64,000 nucleotides of DNA from Schizophyllum amplum. Taxonomy: Eukaryota; Basidiomycota; Agaricomycetes; Agaricales; Schizophyllaceae. The DNA lies in assembly GCA_007026445.1 (NCBI GenBank), contig VDMD01000030.1:124001-188000 (forward strand), in the 5' to 3' direction. Of this stretch, positions 20,670-32,015 are shown in pieces. A program made the translations under genes and the position numbers. Positions within the stretch are counted from its first letter, which is position 1; each line of letters starts with the position of its first letter. A model generated the notes under the pieces. The model had not been told where the DNA came from. It was given only the letters and a program-made list of their open reading frames with translations, and did not search any database.

Positions 20670-20905
20670 CCGATAGAATTTATTGACGAAGCTGCAGGCC
20701 GAAATATCGCACATCATATGTGAAGGGTAGGTCGCGCTTCGTACCAAGTCCTCCCGTAGCGAATGAAACTGTCCAGACGGCGCGGTTGCGTCGCTTGGGC
20801 GCGTTGGTTTTGCGAAGACCGGACTCACCCACCAACTCCGGAAATGGCCTGGCCATGCCGTAGCGGCTCCGTTGCACCTCCGGTCCAATGGGACACACCG
20901 CACAC
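20670..20905 (-). pseudogene. C-terminal remnant of an MYND-family paralogue
   Basis: The minus-strand frame reads RAVWTVSFATGG then KRDLPFTYDVRYFGLQLRQ and stops. It matches the end of the MYND gene (VVFSMAG, then RDLPFTYDVRYFGL). In the last 14 codons the nucleotide differences I can see (tta/cta, ccg/ccc, tac/tat, cgg/cga, ctc/ctg) are all synonymous, evidence that this frame was once under selection. Only the tail is present, right at the inner edge of the inverted duplication. Confidence 0.65.
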
Positions 20906-21132
20906 GCGAGATACCCCAGATACTCCGAAACCAGTCTTCACTACATTGGTCAATCTACAATGGTCACTATGCGATAGTACAAACAGACAGCGCCAGTCTT
21001 ATCATGCGTATGAGTCACTTCCAGTTGGCCCCCATCAAACACCTCCCTCCTCGCATTTTTGCTCTGCATACGCGCCTCATCATGCCACACCCACGCCAGA
21101 TCCCACTGAGCTCAAGGCAGATCCCACCGTGC
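20906..21132. other. Short intergenic stretch downstream of the HECT gene
   Basis: No gene or repeat recognised. ORFs here are shadows. Confidence 0.5.
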
Positions 21133-24100
21133 TCACGACAAATCGAAGCCCGCGTTCGAATTAATCGCCTGCAACAACTTATCGCGCAGTATCCGCTCGC
21201 TGCGGTAGCGGGGCAGCTTCAAGAGGTTGACGCATGTGCTTGCCGTCGGCAGGCGGTTCTCGTCAGAGCCTGCGTCCCGGATGGCGAAGTTGGGCACAAG
21301 CTCTTTGAAGCCTCTGCGAAGATTCATCAGCACCGATTTCTCGTAGAGCGGCTCTTCATGGAGGTCATGAGCGGATGAATCGTCGTGACCTAGCCGACAC
21401 AACGAGACCAACGGCGCATGTCACACGTCAAGGAGATTATCAGACTCACAATAAAGGTGGCCGGCTGCAGCTGGTCACGAACCGCAACAAGCCCTGGCGC
21501 TGATCTTGATCGAAGGCATTCACGACCTTCCAGAAAATCTGTATCGTCGACTCGTTGTCGTCGTAGAGCCCGCCGTAGTTCGTGTGCGCGCGCAGGTCAG
21601 CGATGTCGACCGGCGCGTTCGCACCACCGATCAACACCTGCACCTCTTGCTGGTTGAACATTCTGTACAACGACAGCGTCAGCACGCGAGATAATATCAT
21701 CAATAGATCCCCAAAGCGAGGGACCAAAAGCGTACAAATAGACGCGGTCAATGAAACGGAATTCGACCGATAGAATATGCGTCCACTCAAACACACTCAC
21801 CTCAACCACTTGGGGTCGACCATCTGCGACAAGCCCTCGAAGAAAGCTTCCGACTGAAGCTTGATCTGCCGCGTCAACCGGTAGTGCGACACGAGGTGAA
21901 TGTACTGCAGACGGTTCTCCTTCGTCACCGGGATATTGCTACCGTTGGGAACGAGGTCCATGCTCTTAGCCTCGCCGAATTCTGCCGAAAAGGTACTTGG
22001 TCAGCTCGGTGTAAAGGAGGCCTCTGCAGAGGAAACGAAAGGCGACAAGAAGCACACCTTCGACAGCGACGGTGAAGTTGAGGGAGAGCGCCTCAAAGTC
22101 GCCGTCGTAGTTCTTCAGGAAGATGAGGCCGTTATACAGCTCCGGGTCCAAGGATACAAGGTCGTCCAAGAAGCTCTGGCGCCCGAGCCACTACACATGG
22201 GTCATTATCCGAATGCCGATACATAACAGAACCTCGCCATACCTTGGCCAAGAAAAACCCAGCAAACGCCACGTCAACCAGTATACCCTCGTACATTGCC
22301 TTGCCCAAGATGCGTCCGAGGAAGCGGTACCAGTTCAGACTATGCGCTGGACAACATATGATAAGCCTTCACCTATGGCACACAGCAGAAGGAAGCGGTA
22401 ACTCACCCTCCGTCGCATACGCATGCGGATTCGGATACAGCTCGTTCTTCGTGTTCGCCAGCCAGAGCCCGCGGTCCGTGTCGAACACCTCCTTACACAA
22501 GGACGTGAAGAACTCCTTGAACAGCCCACCGCCGTCGATACCAGCCCTAGGCACTTTCATCAGTCATCGCATCCTGAGTAACACCACGATACATCCAACA
22601 AGCGAAGGAAATCAATGACTCACTCCGGCTCCCCAAACTGGTCAATGAACGCGATCTCCAGCGGCGCCTTCAAATCCGCATCCCCCAACCTATCAAACCC
22701 ATCCTCCGCCACCCGCCCTCTCCTGATCTCCGCCCGCGTCCGCTGCCCCGGCCCGTACGCGTACCGGTTCACGCTCCGCCCACGCGCCAGCATGTCGTTC
22801 GCGACAAAGTGGCGGAAGATGCTCACGCGCACCTCGAACGGGATGGCGAAGGGGATGTTGTTCAGCACGCCTAACCGTGGCGACATAGAGGCGATCTGCC
22901 GCTTGGAGAGGGCGCGCGGGGGAGGTCGATGTCGGATTGGGCGAGCTGCTGTTCTTCGTAGATGGCGGCTTCGACGAAGGCTTGCATGTCGAGCTGGGAG
23001 GTGACGAGCCAGTGGTCGCGCGGGACGAAGGATTTGCGGGAGCTGGGGTGGGGGTCAGCCAGGGGTCTAGTGTGGTTAAGTGAGGAAGCAAGCTCACTCT
23101 CTGGCATGGATAGCAGTCAAGCATCGTGTGATCTTCTCCCGCGCGTTCTCCCAGGAGCACGCAGGACAGTCTCGTCCGCCGCACCATCCCGCTCTGGTCC
23201 TCCCGGGTAAACAGCGTGTACGCAATCGTCAGCAACTGCCTCCCAAACGACGCCACCTCATCCAACGTCAACGGATTCCTCCCCTCCCCGAAGAACTCAT
23301 CGTCGCCCATCGTCAGTAGCGCCTGTGTGTACAGATCCGCAATGAGCAGTAGAGGCGGCCACGCGGGGGCATGCATGGGATCCAATACCGCGCCCGGACT
23401 CCCCTCGCGTCCGAGCGGGCTGCCACGCACGTACCCGCGGTACAATTCGCGCACGAGCGTGCCGCCGGTATGCGCGAGCACGGTGCTGAGAACACGCTCG
23501 CGCGTCGCGGGCCACGCGGTCGTCAGCGCGAGGAGATACGCGATGAGCCCCGGCGCGCGGCCGGGTGTGCCTTGGTCGCAGCTAGGAGCGAGGCGATGTG
23601 CTGGTCGTCCTGCAACGTCTGGAGCCGCTTGAGCGTGCGGCTGTCGATGTCTGGTAATCGGGGTGGCGGGGCAAAGGTGGAGACGACGGTGACCTGGGTG
23701 ATCGCCTCCTCCGTATCAGAGTCGTCCGAGTCTTGGTGGCGCCATGGGGTCGCGTTGTTGTTCGGCGTCGCGTTGGACTTCGCGGGCGAGGGTGGATCGA
23801 GCGCGTTGACGGGCAGCGTGTTGAGGAGGGCGGTGAGGAGGCGTATGTAGGTGCTGAGCGCGGCGGTGGCTAGTGCCGGATATCTGGGCGCCGTGAAGGT
23901 GACGAGGTTCGCGAGTAGGTGGACTTTGCTGTCGACGTCGACGTTGACCAACGCGGATACGTGCGGATCGAGGACGTGCAGGGAGGGGTAGGGGATGCTG
24001 GAGGAGAGGTGCGCGAGGGATTCTAGTGGTAGCCGGTTGGGTAGGATGGGTAGCGTGAGGACGCGGGTGAGGAGGCTGAGGAGCGATCTGGCGAATGTGG

Positions 24101-24955
24101 GGGTGTCTACTGGCCATATGGAGAAGGGAGCGACAAGCAAGCGGACGATTTCTGGTAGGGCAGAGCATTGAGACTTGCGGTCTATGGGCTGTACGAGGAG
24201 GCGTGAGACGTGAAAAACAGAGCGAATGAACCAACACGCACGACTTGTGTGATCGCGCGGGCGAGGTACTGCTGGTAGTCATGGTCGACTAGGTACTTTG
24301 AGACTTGTAGTGCGGCTTGACTGCCTTCGGTACCCAGAGCGCGACTGCCCGCAGCTGGAGAGAGGAGGGTGGATAATATATGGACATGGTGGATCGCGTT
24401 GGGTGATCTGAACGAGGTTGTCAGTCCTATTCAATTGCACTGTCTGCCAACGCTGTCGACAGAAGCATATGTACTTACTGTGGATCTCTAGCCAACGACC
24501 GACATAGCATGAGGCTCGCCTTGCGGATGAGTACGAGCCAACTGGCTGCAAAGCCAGCGCGTGCCGGTGCATATACGGTGTCTGAAGCCGCGTCAATAGT
24601 CAAGTACCGCAGCAAAGGTCAACCCCGAACCCTCCCCGCTCTCATCGAGCGCCCGCGACCAAGCCCCGAGCGCGCCCTCGTCCTGTCCTATGAGTACGAG
24701 ACATCGCAGCCCCGTGAGGCTGGTGACGTCCTGATCCAGGGCTTGCCGCAGGTTGCGGCGCACGGAGCGCGCGTCGCGCATGCCCCGCCACCATGACTGT
24801 ATCTTGACTGCATTGTCCTGCTTCCGCTTGAGTGTCTGACGCTCTAAACGTCGTGCCTTCGCCTGGTCGAGCAGCGCCGACTGCGAGGACGCGCCGGACG
24901 CGCCTCCGAGGTTGATTCTCCGCCGTCGCAAATCCTCGAACAACGACGGCTGCAT
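21133..24955 (-). CDS. HECT-type E3 ubiquitin ligase (UBE3C/Hul5-like), copy 1; only copy with the HECT domain, two apparent frameshifts
   Basis: Transfers ubiquitin through a catalytic-cysteine thioester; UBE3C/Hul5 enzymes associate with proteasomes and extend chains. N-terminus MQPSLFED (ATG 24955), then an IQ-like motif (AVKIQSWWRG). Further exons encode SKYLVDHDYQQYLARA, the region starting RKSFVPRDHWLVTSQ, then LGVLNNIPFAIPFEVR, AGIDGGGLFKEFF, FLGRILGKAMYEG, YDDNESTIQIFWKVV and the active-site LPTASTCVNLLKLPRY (Cys codon 21232-21234), ending SNAGFDLS. Introns are short and mostly canonical. Defects: one base missing near 23551 relative to copies 2 and 3 (ccccggcgcg versus ccccggccgcg) shifts frame after AATKAHPAAR, and a second shift lies near 22912 in a G/C run before LSKRQIASMSPRLG. 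The intron-1 donor is also weak (gttcgg; copy 3 has gtgcgt). Either a decaying gene or assembly indels; the intact HECT domain favours the latter or very recent loss. Confidence 0.8.
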
Positions 24956-25412
24956 GAGAGATGAGAGTAGGAGGAAAGACGACCAAAAAGAGAACAATGA
25001 ATCAGCGGAAGGCGTGCGTCATCGTCCTCCAGCCTGGTCGACTCCAGCTGATCTTTGGCCTCGACGCTCTTGCTGCCAGCTCTTGTCAGCCAGCCAGCTG
25101 CCGGTTCTCTGTCGCCGCCCACTGGCGCTCGACGCTTGACGGCTCGGATGCCGACCACCTGACACACGCATGACGTGACATCACGCCAAGTTGAACTTGA
25201 CGGGCGCGTTCGCCCCGCTGCTGCGACATTTGACTTTGACTTTGAATTCGACTTGACCTCCGTCTTGCCTTGCAATTCGCTCACTCGCTTCGCTCACTTG
25301 CCTCAGCTCACGTGACCCAGACCCTCGCCTTAGACTCGCTCAGGGTCTGCCTCGTGTTGTGGTGTCGGCTTGATCGCGGCGGTCAGAGCCCCCGGGGCCT
25401 TCGTGAGTTAGT

Positions 25413-25530
25413 CGTATTCCTACTCTATATACCGATACCGGGGTGGTCATTGTATTCCTATGCTATATACCGATACCGGGGTGGTCATTGTATTCCTACT
25501 CTATATACCGATACCAGGGGTGGCCTTGGT
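25413..25530 (+). repeat. Minisatellite, three 37-38 bp units with TATATA
   Basis: Unit gtattcctactctatatacc, then gataccggggtggtcatt, repeated three times. Block B copy 2 has two units (34050-34125) with a different second half (gaactggaggtggccctt) homogenised between its units. Concerted change after block duplication is therefore visible. Confidence 0.8.
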
Positions 25531-26149
25531 GTGGTGGCTGTCTCAATTTCAGGGCATGCTACTACCAGCTAGCTGAGGTCAAGTCCAGACTCGTGAGGGC
25601 AGCAAGACTCAATGAGTTGGAACATGTACCAAGCAGAGACTTCAACTTGAAGCGATTTTCCTGGCTACGAGCACTAACGGAAGCTTCGTTAAAAAGCAAG
25701 CAGATCAATAAGTCTTTATACAAGGTGATACACCGGATGCGCGTATATACCCCGCCCCGGCACCAGCCCCGCAACGCACTTTTCACCCCCCTGTACTCCG
25801 CATAGAGGCCGTTGGCGAGTGAGAGAAGGCGAGTCGAGTGTGTATCACCCGCAAGCGTTGAAGGAAGAGATCAATTAGTCTCTGCATGAGGCAATACACG
25901 AGGGTGTGGTTACACCGAGAACCCCTCCACGTGCGACCACCCAACACCGCTAACTGATCCCACCATACTCCATGACAGAGCCGTACTCGGGGACAGAGCC
26001 CTTCTCGAGGATGGAGAAGCAAGGACTAGGGAAGGCGGGCAAGTGAAGGTTATTAGCGAGTGCTGCAGATGGAAGCAAGTGTCGGAGGTCTTGGCGAGTA
26101 TCATTAGTCGCGGCGAGTATTGAGCGTCGGATCTCGCAATCGAGTTGAG

Positions 26150-26700
26150 GGAGTTCCGGACTCGGAGACGAGAAGCATGTCGGTGTTGAGGGTGATGGGA
26201 GGCCTTTGAGGGTGATGGGAGGCCTGTAAGGGTGACAAAAGGCCTGTCAGTAAGGAGGGCGGCAAATGAGGAGGTGCCGGGGGCGGTAGCTTGTTGCGAG
26301 GAGGCGGTAGCTTGTTGCGAGCCTGTCGGGAGGCAGCTAGCGGATATTGAGGTAACAGGCCAAAAGCTTGGGGTGATGGTGGACGCTGGGGTCGAGGTTG
26401 GAGACCGGGGCTGAGTTTGGACGGGGACTTGAGTCACCGAGGCCGTTAACTGGTGTCGACATCGGAGGTGTGGAGACGGAGACTGGAGTCGAGGTCGTTA
26501 ACTGGTGTCGAGGTCGAAGGCGGTGAAGGTCGAAAGTCGTGGTGGTTGAAGGTGATGGTGGTCGGAAGCGGTAATTTGAAGGCAACGACTTGATGCAAAG
26601 TCGGATGTCGAAGGCTGCTGCTGAAGGACCGAAGGCCGTGAAGGCGGTGGGTCGAAGGCCGTGAAGGCGGGGGGTTTGAAACGAGGTCAAAGGAAGGGCC
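26150..26700 (+). repeat. Purine-rich minisatellite cluster (GGTCGAAGGCGGTGAAGG and relatives)
   Basis: Repeated ggtgatgggaggcctgtaag (26190-26250), gaggcggtagcttgttgc (26290-26325) and ggtcgaaggcggtgaaggtc-type units (26430-26680). The homologous cluster in copy 2 is at 34880-35340, with different unit counts. Confidence 0.65.
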
Positions 26701-27517
26701 TGGATGGTCGAAGGCAACTTGACGCCATGGGTAGTGTCGGGCGGAACGCGAAAGATGCAATGAAAAAAGTTATGGGTGGGAAGCGGCCAGCAACGTGCAG
26801 CCCGAGCGGCCAGCAACGTGCAGGACGTTCACAGAGCGCGCCCAGGACGCCCAGGACGTCCGCAGCGCACGCCGTCGACGAGAGGCCATGGGAGGTGGTG
26901 GGAAGGACGGCCATGGGCGTGAGAAGAAGTGACGGCGGGTCCGCGGACTTGCGCTTGATCGGCTCGCGCCCCGTTCCCACGGTTCGTTTCTTCCCCTCGC
27001 CCTCGCCTCCTCCTGCCGGCCCACCTCAACAAAAATCCGCAGAGCACCCATAGACATATCCTACAAACGTTCAGTAATACACGCAACACCTAAATCCACT
27101 CTCTGCGCAGAAAACCCTTTTTTCGCGGTCTCACTCCTCCCCCTTTGTGAGTCCTCCACCGCCCTCCCGCCGCATATCCACCGCCACCGCCCCTCCGCGC
27201 CTCATCTCACGTCCAGCTCACCTTCCCCGTCCACTATACCACCTACTCCAACATCCCTGCACCGCTCTCATCCCCCGAATATACTTTACTCCCCCTTACT
27301 CACCCTCCTGCCGCCCTCCCGACCTTCCGACTCTTCTCAAACGTCTTCTCTCCCCAAAATACGCTTGCCGAGTGGAGCGGTGGAGCCCCACGTGACCGCC
27401 AAGCCTGCTGCGGACGCTCTCAGCCAATGGCGCGAACTTTTCCAAGCTTTTTTTGCGCTTTTCTTGCGTTTATTGATCTGGGGCGTGGAGCGCGACGGCT
27501 GCAGGGTGCCGTGAAAT

Positions 27518-27528
27518 GCAAGTATATA
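27518..27528 (+). promoter_or_regulatory. TATA-like promoter in block B
   Basis: aagtatatagg sits 75 bp before a CTTCACTTCACTTCGTTCAC pyrimidine stretch that resembles a fungal start region. It is conserved exactly in the second block (36161). It points into the intron-rich part of B, suggesting a transcribed unit. Confidence 0.4.
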
Positions 27529-27699
27529 GGACAGGAGTAGGAGTCGGGGATCAGCATCCTCCTCCGCCTTCCTTTCTTACCTTCACTTCACTTCGTTCAC
27601 TCATGTCTACGTTGCTTCTGCAATCCCTCTTCATTCTCTCCTCGCTATTGAATTTCGTATTGACTTTCTCTCCTCCCAAGTGACGCCCGTACCGATGGT

Positions 27700-29500
27700 G
27701 TAGGTGAGCTGGTCCAGCCTTCGCTTTCCTGCTATACTGATCCTTTCAAAGGCTTCTTTGAAAGTTACCCTTCAATTGCTATCCTGCGCGCGCTTCCTCG
27801 ATCTGCTATAACCATGTATTCCCGGTCAGTCACTTTCTATTTGACTGCCTGCATCGCTCTAACCGCTTCCGATCTGTCTAGATTCAACATTGATTGCCGC
27901 CCACACTGACCTTTGGTCTGTTGCTTTTGCGACACTCATCTATCCGGTGCGCATTTGGACTTCGATCTCACTGCATTGTTTCTAATCCAATCCTACTAGG
28001 CTTAACGACGCGTGCTCCCTGTTCTCTTATCGACCACTGACCGTTGGGACTGGGCGCTTTCGGCCGTGATCTCTATCTAGAAACACTGTGGGGTACGTTC
28101 CCGTGACTCCCTCTCAGTCGATACTGACCTTGCTTACCCACAGTGAGTCGGCAGTTCACTGATATCGACCCGCGACTTCACTGATATCGACCGGCAATGC
28201 ATTTCGTCGATATTCCGGTCAGTCACTGGGTTTGCTAACATTCACTCCCATTACTGACTTCGTCTATCCAGCCCATTGGCCTCGACTAGCCAGCCCTTTG
28301 GTCTCGACTATCCAGCCCCCGACCTCGACTCTCCAGCCCACGACCTCGTCTACCCAGGACATCCACCACGTTCCAAGTTGCGCTCCACCACGTTCCGCGT
28401 CGCGCTTCGTGCTCCTCGACGCACGCGGCAATCGACAGCACCGCAACGCCGCACGTGGCCCCGCCATCGTACGCGCTCGCGTATCCCGCCCTGATGGCGG
28501 GTTCGATGATGTCCCGTCTTGATGGCGGGCTCGCATGGCCCGACGAGCGAACGACATGCGGCTGCCGCCGCATGGAGTCGACCCCGCTCGCTGCTCGCCC
28601 AAGCCCTCGTCCGTCGCCGCCTCTCGCGAGCTCTCACCATCGCCAGCGAGCGGACTCACGGTGAGCACAAGATTTATCTGCTTACGTAATCAGCTAACAG
28701 CTCGCGCAGGACTCGTCGCTGCGCTTCCCGTCCTCGAAAGAGCGCTGGAGCTGCCTGACCGCGGCCCTCGTCGTCGTTGGCGACGAGCCACGCTTGTGCT
28801 GGCACCGACGTCATCAAGCACGCCGGGTCTCCCAAGTCGTCGGGCGGGACTGTGCGCCCGCCGCTTCGCGGCGGGGCGGGCGGGGCGCCCGGCGCGAGCA
28901 CGGTCCACGTGTATTGACGGTGAGTACGCTTTCGGAGGCTCCATGCTCAACGTCTTGAGCAACCTCGGCAGAGTCCAGCCCCGCCACCAACAACGACGAG
29001 CGACGGCGCAGCCCAAGGTGAAATGCAGATTGGTCGGATTACGTAAGCCACTTACAGCCCACGCAGAGCTCGTCGACTGATCCGCCGTCGGGAACGCGCT
29101 CGTCGGTGGTGGCAACCTCTGACTTCGCTGTCACAGCGAACGGCGCCGCCGAGTCGCAGTTGCTGGCAGCGGCGAGACCCGCGATACGACCGCGACCCTC
29201 GGTGAGTACGAGGCCCATTGGATTACGTAATCCGTGCACCCAGGTCGACGTGTTCTTTTGCACCACACGCGTCGATGGGACACGACTCCTGCTGCCGATG
29301 TCTACATCGACCCAACCTCAGCCCGCCATGTCGACCCATGTCGACGCCGCCTCGTGGCGCGACGGCTACATGCATGCAGCATGGTGAGTCGTAGTTTGCC
29401 GTCGTCGGTACCCTCGTGCTCATCGTGCTGCCTAGTGAATGTGGCGTTGACGTTCTCGCCGTCGCGGGCTGCAAACAGAACCACGTTTGTTTGGTGAGCA
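27700..29500 (+). other. Putative spliced transcript of unknown nature in block B (copy 1)
   Basis: Successive GT..AG segments have good fungal features: gtcagtcac..ctaac..ctag (27824-27881), gtcagtcac..ctaac..ccag (28218-28271), gtgagcaca..ctaac..gcag (28661-28709), gtgaaatgc..cttac..gcag (29018-29066) and gtgagtacg..cccag (29202-29243). Three of these carry a TTACGTAA core in mid-intron. The intervening pieces have no long shared open frame, and the first ATG after the TATA (27812) meets a stop soon after splicing. Both block copies keep the pattern. It could be a long non-coding RNA or the remains of a multi-exon gene. Confidence 0.35.
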
Positions 29501-30740
29501 AGGTCTTTGTCGTCGATCCAGAGGCGGACTGATAGGCTTAGCCAGACGCCTCATTGAGGCCTCAGCCGTGAGCCCGCCCGGGAAGACGCCACGGCTGACG
29601 GCACGATGCGCGCGCCTCCAACATTGGATCACGTGACCGTTGCGTGCTTCTCGGTGCCGAAGTTCAACAATCGCGCGGCGCGCCGACGCCTTGTCCTCCG
29701 GCGTGCTCTCGTGGATGCGCCATGCACCTGTGTCCTCCGCTCTACGTACGCCTACGCTGACTAAGCAGATATACCGTTGCGCTTGATGCGAGAATGGTCC
29801 GCCGTGGTTGTTCGGCGGTCGTCGCTGGGACTGTTGTTGTCCTCATCTGGGAGAACAATGGGTCGGGTCGTTCGGTGCGAGCGTTGACCCGTTCGGCGCG
29901 AGTACTGACTTACTGGCCTGCTGACGCCTCGTCCGCGTGCTCTTAGGTGAGTCTGTTTGGCTAGGGATCACGGAGCGAGTTGTTGTAGCCATGGTCGTGA
30001 GAGTAGTCCGGCCAGATCGTCGGCACACGAACGTTGACTTGATGCTGACCTACCCGCGCATTCCAGACGAGTTAGTAAGTGGGTGCACTGATCTATGGAG
30101 TTGTCGTAGCCGTGGTCGTGCGAGGCACCCTTATGTTCGTCCTCGCGCCCCGCGAATGCGCTCGTTGGTACCAAGTGAGTGAGAGTTTCTTTTCTAGACA
30201 CGAAAGCTGAACTGACTATGGCCCTAGACAGCTAAGCCCAGGCTAAGCCGGTATCTGACAGCCGTTTCCTCTCAACGGGTGTTCCTTCGCGGATACGCAA
30301 GGAGGACTGTGAGACATAGCAGGGGGCGAGTACGTCGTATCTAGATAGCTCTAGTGTATCTGTAGCAAGTACACAGAATGTGGCCGTACTGCGAGTATGA
30401 CTCGCGCGCAAACACACTAACATGCACGACAACCACGTGCAGGATGTTGCGGCGCTCGTGACGTTGGGTGCAAAATGGTCGAAGAACCTTTAGTGCCGCC
30501 ACCTTCATTGCGATAGCAGGTACGTTCTCTTTGTTCTCTCGCATCGCTTCACAGACTCATCGCTCCCCTCCCTTCCACTTCGTATTCTCGCTGCTTCTGT
30601 CATGCTCTCTGAAGCTTTTATACCGGCTCGCTCAAGGTTTGATACAGGCTCGGTCGTCAAGCTTCAAGGTTTCGCCAGCAACAAATCATATTGGTGCGTA
30701 CTGCTACTACAACATGGTACTCGACAGGTATTCTAGCTCC
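29501..30740. other. Non-genic part of block B
   Basis: No gene seen. Contains conserved short motifs such as tgttgtcctcatctgggaga and repeated gttgtagccatggtcgtgag / gttgtcgtagccgtggtcgt (about 29980 and 30100). A gtacgttctctttgttctctc donor-like site at 30520 is kept in copy 2. Confidence 0.4.
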
Positions 30741-31000
30741 CTCTCCCCTTCCCCTTTCCCTCTTTGCCGTCGTGATTTCCTTTGCCGTCGTGATTTCCTC
30801 TGCCGTCGTGATTTCCTTTACCGTCGTGAGTTGTTCATGTCTTCCTTCTTCGCCTCTCCCGCTTCCCTTCTCACTGCCCCTCCACCTTCTCTTTTCACTG
30901 CCCCTCCCGCTCCCCTTCTCACTGCCGCTCCCCCTTCTCTTCTCACTGCCCCTCCCCCTTCTCCTCTCACTGCCCCTCCCCGATCGCCCCGTCGCCTTCC
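30740..31000 (+). repeat. Simple repeats (TGCCGTCGTGATTTCCTT; CACTGCCCCTCCCCCTTCTC)
   Basis: Four units of ttgccgtcgtgatttcct are followed by about seven units of ctcactgcccctcccccttc. In block copy 2 the same place (39650-39710) has only one or two of each, so the array contracted or expanded after duplication. Confidence 0.75.
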
Positions 31001-31587
31001 GCACTCGACGACCACCTCCCACGTTCACTCCCCCACCCCATCGTAACACGACGACGAGGACGGGCCCTCCACCCAGCCGCACATCTCGTCGGGGCCAGTC
31101 CATCACCCGCCTCGTCGTGGTCAGTCCATCCACCGCTCTCCAAGTTCGCGCCACTGACAGCGATGCAGGTTGAGCATCGCCTGAAAGCGATGCAGGTGGA
31201 GGGAGGGAGCGCAGTCGACCGGCCCCCGCTCCCGACGAGAGGGGTCGAGGTGGGTGCGTCGTCTTTCCTTGGGAGATGCCGCCCTCCTCGCCCCTCCTCG
31301 CTCCCTTCGCCTCCCTCGCCCTTTTGCCTTCGGCTACGCGGGAGGCGTAGGATAGCGCTCCCCGCGCTCCTGCTCGTCGGAAGCGCGGGGACGTGGACGA
31401 CGAGACGGCACCTCTTCAATCGACGTCGGAAGCGCGGGGGACGTGGCCGTCGGAAGCCCGGGCGGGGCTATAAACGCTGTAAGCGTACTGAACGAAGGTG
31501 ATGTCCACCTACCTTGTTGCCCTTCGACCGACCCCGTCGACTTCGGCCGACCCTGTCGACGCCGGCGCGGGTCGGAAGCGACCTTGC

Positions 31588-31935
31588 CATCCCTCCCTCC
31601 TCCCTCCCTCCCTCCTCCCTCGCGCCCTCCTCCATCGGACCACGCATCTCTCCTCTCTCCTCCCTCGCGCCCTCCTCCTCCCTCTCTCCTCCCTCGCGCC
31701 CTCCTCTCTCCTCCCTCTCGCCCCTGCCTCGATCCCTCGCACCACGTATCCCTCCTTCCCTTCGTTCATTCTCCCCTCCCTCTCGCCCTTCTCCCTCCTT
31801 GCCCCATCCATATCTCCCCCCCGGTTGCTCCTCTCGCCCCCTCCCCTCGCCCTTGCCCCATCCATCTCGCCCTCCTCCCCCGCCCAAGCCCCTCCCTCAC
31901 CCAAGCCCCATCCCCCGCCCCAACGCTCCTGCCCT
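31588..31935 (+). repeat. Polypyrimidine tract at HECT array junction (copy 1)
   Basis: About 350 bp of nearly pure C/T on the plus strand (ccctccctcctccctcgcgc units). It directly precedes the point where the truncated HECT copy 2 begins. The minus-strand frame of HECT copy 2 runs into its Gly/Glu/Arg-coding complement. Mirror-symmetric homopurine tracts of this kind can form triplex DNA and break. Confidence 0.8.
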
Positions 31936-32015
31936 CCCTCCTTGCCCTCGGCAGCTCCAACGCTCCCCCGCCGCGCCGCCGCACGCGCTGGATCCAACGC
32001 CGGCGCACGCGCTGA

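Larger units (their letters stand above)
25020..31587. repeat. Block B, copy 1: unrecognised locus between HECT copies
   Basis: Homologous along its length to 33660-40677. No ORF gives a known domain. Landmarks: a 37-bp minisatellite (25413-25530), GGTCGAAGGCGGTGAAGG-type repeats (26430-26690), a promoter-like aagtatatagg (27518), then a series of intron-like segments (27.8-29.3 kb), a rapidly evolving TCTTCCC/CACTGCCCCTCCC tract (30.74-31.0 kb), and a CTATAAA motif at 31470. Relative to copy 2 there are many small indels, so the copies are not very recent. Codon-like conservation is not obvious. Confidence 0.6.

Noticed and set aside
25020..31587. Block B as a known transposon (LINE, LTR or KDZ/CxC type)
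   Set aside because: No reverse transcriptase, integrase, transposase or KDZ motifs in any frame, and no terminal repeats or target duplications seen at block edges.
31509..32015. C-terminal extension of the HECT copy 2 frame
   Set aside because: After 32016 it leaves HECT homology and reads purine-rich simple sequence; not a real domain.
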